53,501 nt of DNA from Pyrinomonadaceae bacterium. GTDB taxonomy: Bacteria > Acidobacteriota > Blastocatellia > Pyrinomonadales > Pyrinomonadaceae. The notes beneath the pieces are model-generated. The model was given only the letters and a program-made list of their open reading frames with translations. It did no database searches and had not been told where the DNA came from. Shown here piece by piece: positions 51,509-53,501 of this stretch (position 1 is the stretch's first letter; every line of letters starts with the position of its first letter). The stretch lies in contig JACVRN010000025.1 in NCBI GenBank assembly GCA_014534425.1, positions 1 through 53,501 of the forward strand. The letters are read 5' to 3'. The position numbers and the translations under genes are program-made.

Positions 51509-52474
51509 ATGAAACTTCGCATTCTTTATCACGGACATTGCTTTGACGGCGTAGCCAGCGCAGCCGTCTTCACGCGCTTTTATCTCACGCGCATCAACCC
51601 ACAGGCAGAGGTGGGCTACACTGCCCTTCTGCATCGTCCGGGCCAACTCTTCGACGACACCATGTTCGACGGCGACGAAAACGCCATAGTCGATTTCAAG
51701 TATTCCCGCTCGAAGCGCTTGACCTGGTGGTTCGATCATCACCAGTCGGCTTTTCTCACGCCGGAAGACGAAGCGCATTTCAAACAGGACGAGTCGGGCA
51801 AAAAATTCCTGGACGCCACGCGCAAATCCTGCACGGAATTCATAGCCGACATTACACGCACTCGCTTCCAGTTCGAAACCGAAGGGCTTGAGCCGCTCAT
51901 ACACTGGGCGCATACGATTGACGGCGCGCTCTACGAATCTGCCTCGCAATGCGTGGAGCTTCGCGCGCCCGCTCTTCAATTGATGCAGGTCATAGAGAGC
52001 GACCCCAGCGACGAGTTTATAGAAGAGATTATCAGAGATTTGACGGCGCGCCCGCTCGATGAAGTCGCTTTGAGCGAAGAGGTGCAGCGCCGCTTCAAGC
52101 CCATACTGGAACAGCACCTTCAAACGCTTGCGCTGATTCGCAGCAAGGCGAGCTACTCGCGCGGCGTCGTCCAGTTTGATTTGACCGAAGACAACATAGA
52201 AGGCTTCAACAAGTTCATTCCCTATTACCTGTACCCGCAGACGACCTACTCGGTCGCCCTTACGCGCGGGGCCTATCGCACGAAAATCTCCGTCGGCTCG
52301 AATCCCTGGAGTCCGCGCCCGCGCCTTCACAACATAGCATCCATCTGCGAACGCTACGGCGGCGGCGGCCACCCCGTAGTCGGCGCGGTCTCCTTCGGCC
52401 CCGACGAAATAGAAAAGGGCCGCGCGGCCATGCGCGAGATTGTTGAAGAACTGTCATTTAAGGACGTAGAATAA
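51509..52474 (+). CDS. DHH-family phosphoesterase
   Basis: 321 residues. Motif I is HGHCFDGVASAAVF, the DHH motif itself is in WWFDHHQSAF, and the C-terminal DHHA1 GGGH appears as RYGGGGHPVVGAVSF. The set fits the NrnA/Orn-like group that removes nucleotides from short RNA or hydrolyses pApA and pAp. Substrate is uncertain because the intervening domain is divergent. It is followed at 20 bases by the next gene. Confidence 0.87.
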   Translation: MKLRILYHGHCFDGVASAAVFTRFYLTRINPQAEVGYTALLHRPGQLFDDTMFDGDENAIVDFKYSRSKRLTWWFDHHQSAFLTPEDEAHFKQDESGKKFLDATRKSCTEFIADITRTRFQFETEGLEPLIHWAHTIDGALYESASQCVELRAPALQLMQVIESDPSDEFIEEIIRDLTARPLDEVALSEEVQRRFKPILEQHLQTLALIRSKASYSRGVVQFDLTEDNIEGFNKFIPYYLYPQTTYSVALTRGAYRTKISVGSNPWSPRPRLHNIASICERYGGGGHPVVGAVSFGPDEIEKGRAAMREIVEELSFKDVE

Positions 52475-52493
52475 TGGGCCGGGGACGACCATT

Positions 52494-53216
52494 ATGCGTT
52501 TAGCAATCTGCTTTTTCCTGCTGACAAGCTTTACACAAATCTTCGGGTTTGTGGCTTCGCCTCAATCTCTCAGAGAAGACTGCCCCGTGATTACGGTTTC
52601 GTGCCCTGAGGAGGTTGCCCAACCCGGAAATACTTTGACATTCACCGCAGACGTTAAGGGCATAAGCTCGAACGCAAAGCTAAGCTATAGCTGGACGGTT
52701 TCGGCGGGAACAATAATCAAAGGACAGAATACCTCGTCGATAACGGTCGATGCAGACGGTCTTAAAGCAGGCCCTGTAACCGCCACGGTTGAAGTTGAAG
52801 GGCTGCCTATGAGTTGCGCTAAGAAGGCGTCATGTACGACGGCGGTCGCGGAGTTGATACGATGCTGGAGGCCCTTTGACCAGTACGGCGCGATCAATTT
52901 TGAAGATGAAACTGCGCGTCTTGATAACTTCGCAATCCAGTTATTAGAGGAGCCGGTCGCAGAAGGCTACATCATCGTCTATGACGGGCGGAACGGTCGC
53001 GCAGGGCAAGCATTATCGCGTGCTAACAGGGCAAAGAACTATCTGATAAAAAAGCGCGAAGTAGCCGGGGATAGAATCGTCATAGTAGAGGGCGGTTTTC
53101 GAGAAGAGATGACGGTCGAGTTGTGGATTGTTCCGGCAGGCGCTGAGCCGCCGACGCCTGCGCCCACGCTTGAATCTACAGACGTACGGGGAGCAAGGCT
53201 ACAACAAAAAAGGTGA
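52494..53216 (+). CDS. Secreted protein with PKD-like domain (hypothetical)
   Basis: 240 residues. Signal peptide MRLAICFFLLTSFTQIFGF. Residues about 35-105 look like a PKD/Ig-type domain (GNTLTFTADVKGI ... LSYSWTVSAGTII). The C-terminal part, with IIVYDGRNGRAGQALSRANRAKNYLIK, recalls the peptidoglycan-binding OmpA-type fold (helix with xxRAxxVxxYL), but the key residues are incomplete. Cysteines at CPVITVSC, SCAKKASC and RCW suggest disulfides. Location is periplasmic or surface. Confidence 0.72.
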   Translation: MRLAICFFLLTSFTQIFGFVASPQSLREDCPVITVSCPEEVAQPGNTLTFTADVKGISSNAKLSYSWTVSAGTIIKGQNTSSITVDADGLKAGPVTATVEVEGLPMSCAKKASCTTAVAELIRCWRPFDQYGAINFEDETARLDNFAIQLLEEPVAEGYIIVYDGRNGRAGQALSRANRAKNYLIKKREVAGDRIVIVEGGFREEMTVELWIVPAGAEPPTPAPTLESTDVRGARLQQKR

Positions 53217-53232
53217 GGCCAGAGACGAGCCT

Positions 53233-53282
53233 GACAAAGCTCAAAGGGCGGATTGCAAGCAATCCGCCCTTTGAGCTTTGTC
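53233..53282. terminator. Perfect 24-bp hairpin between convergent genes
   Basis: 24-base arms (53233-53256 and 53259-53282) around AA, no mismatch. It ends the 52494 gene on the plus strand and the aminopeptidase gene on the minus strand. T-tails are short. Confidence 0.75.
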
Positions 53283-53301
53283 CATGCGCCTCTGAAAACT
53301 T

Positions 53302-53501
53302 TTACGCCACAGCTTCAGCTTTAGACTTTTCCATTAACTCTTCAATCTCTTCCACCTGCTTCGGCGCTTTATCGGTCAGCACGCGGCGGCCCGCATCTGT
53401 GACGAGCACGTCGTCTTCTATGCGGACGCCTATGCCTGCGTATTGTTCGGGGATGTCTTTGGTGTCGGCTGCTATGTAGATGCCAGGCTCAATGGTAATC
53501 A
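53302..53501 (-). CDS. Xaa-Pro aminopeptidase (M24), C-terminal end only
   Basis: Only the last 66 codons lie in the window; the rest continues past 53501. They contain [12 protein letters not shown] and [19 protein letters not shown], the metal-ligand glutamates and C-terminal signature of M24 aminopeptidase P. The chain ends with a charged tail ([18 protein letters not shown]). It removes N-terminal residues preceding proline, in the cytoplasm. Confidence 0.87.
   Translation of the reverse strand, partial: ITIEPGIYIAADTKDIPEQYAGIGVRIEDDVLVTDAGRRVLTDKAPKQVEEIEELMEKSKAEAVA

Noticed and set aside
51053..52372. 439-codon open frame on the minus strand
   Set aside because: Lies opposite nagA and the DHH phosphoesterase genes, has no recognisable motif or ribosome site, and is explained by GC-rich codon bias.

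Overview
The window looks like a GC-rich chromosome segment from an environmental bacterium, probably Acidobacteriota and perhaps Blastocatellia. This is inferred from gene content: a VWFA-related protein of the acidobacterial type, large secreted DUF11/Calx-beta/DUF4214 proteins, an S8 peptidase with a GVVMGDG tail, many TlpA-like proteins, and numerous short palindromic intergenic repeats. No rRNA, tRNA, CRISPR array or replication origin was seen, so the assignment is not proven.

Layout. 1-1118 holds the 5' part of ffh (minus strand), truncated by the window edge. 1495-4605 is a TPR-containing sigma-54 activator. 4.7-5.7 kb has a 34-residue membrane peptide, a small secreted protein and two strong terminators. 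5.76-8.49 kb holds a Wzx-type flippase and a convergent family 4 glycosyltransferase. 8.7-13.65 kb is an accessory island: an XRE regulator, a possible 49-residue protein, a small beta-rich protein, a two-helix membrane protein, a transposase with a SWIM zinc finger, a candidate antisense RNA, and a Fic protein. Its core (10.0-13.65 kb) is bracketed by clusters of a TTTTTRGGCAA motif. 13.9-16.3 kb has a structured RNA leader followed by a subtilisin-like protease ending in an 18-bp tandem repeat.

16.3-30.9 kb is a long minus-strand surface-polysaccharide cluster. In transcription order it runs: methyltransferase, nucleotide-sugar epimerase, GT2, GT39-like, two methyltransferases, GT2, asparagine synthase, an alpha/alpha-toroid protein, a DUF354 protein, the initiating polyprenyl-phosphate sugar transferase, and an O-antigen ligase/polymerase with a PDZ-like insert. 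With the flippase and GT4 this makes a nearly complete Wzx/Wzy pathway. 31.3-35.8 kb encodes a 1522-residue secreted multidomain protein, followed by a convergent VWFA protein, a DinB-like protein and an M16 peptidase gene split by one in-frame amber codon.

41-50.1 kb is rich in thiol-disulfide proteins: a thioredoxin-fold secreted protein, two tandem TPR-TlpA proteins, a CcdA-TlpA fusion and a redoxin lacking its second cysteine. Isocitrate dehydrogenase-like, ThiO-like and PepSY genes are interspersed. 50.2-53.5 kb has nagA, a DHH phosphoesterase, a secreted protein and the C-terminal end of an M24 aminopeptidase.

The most unusual places are the 12.1-12.4 kb control region (a candidate sRNA antisense to the transposase leader, divergent overlapping promoters, 19-bp repeats), the 13.9-14.0 kb three-stem RNA leader, the PDZ-like insert in the O-antigen ligase, and the amber-interrupted M16 gene.
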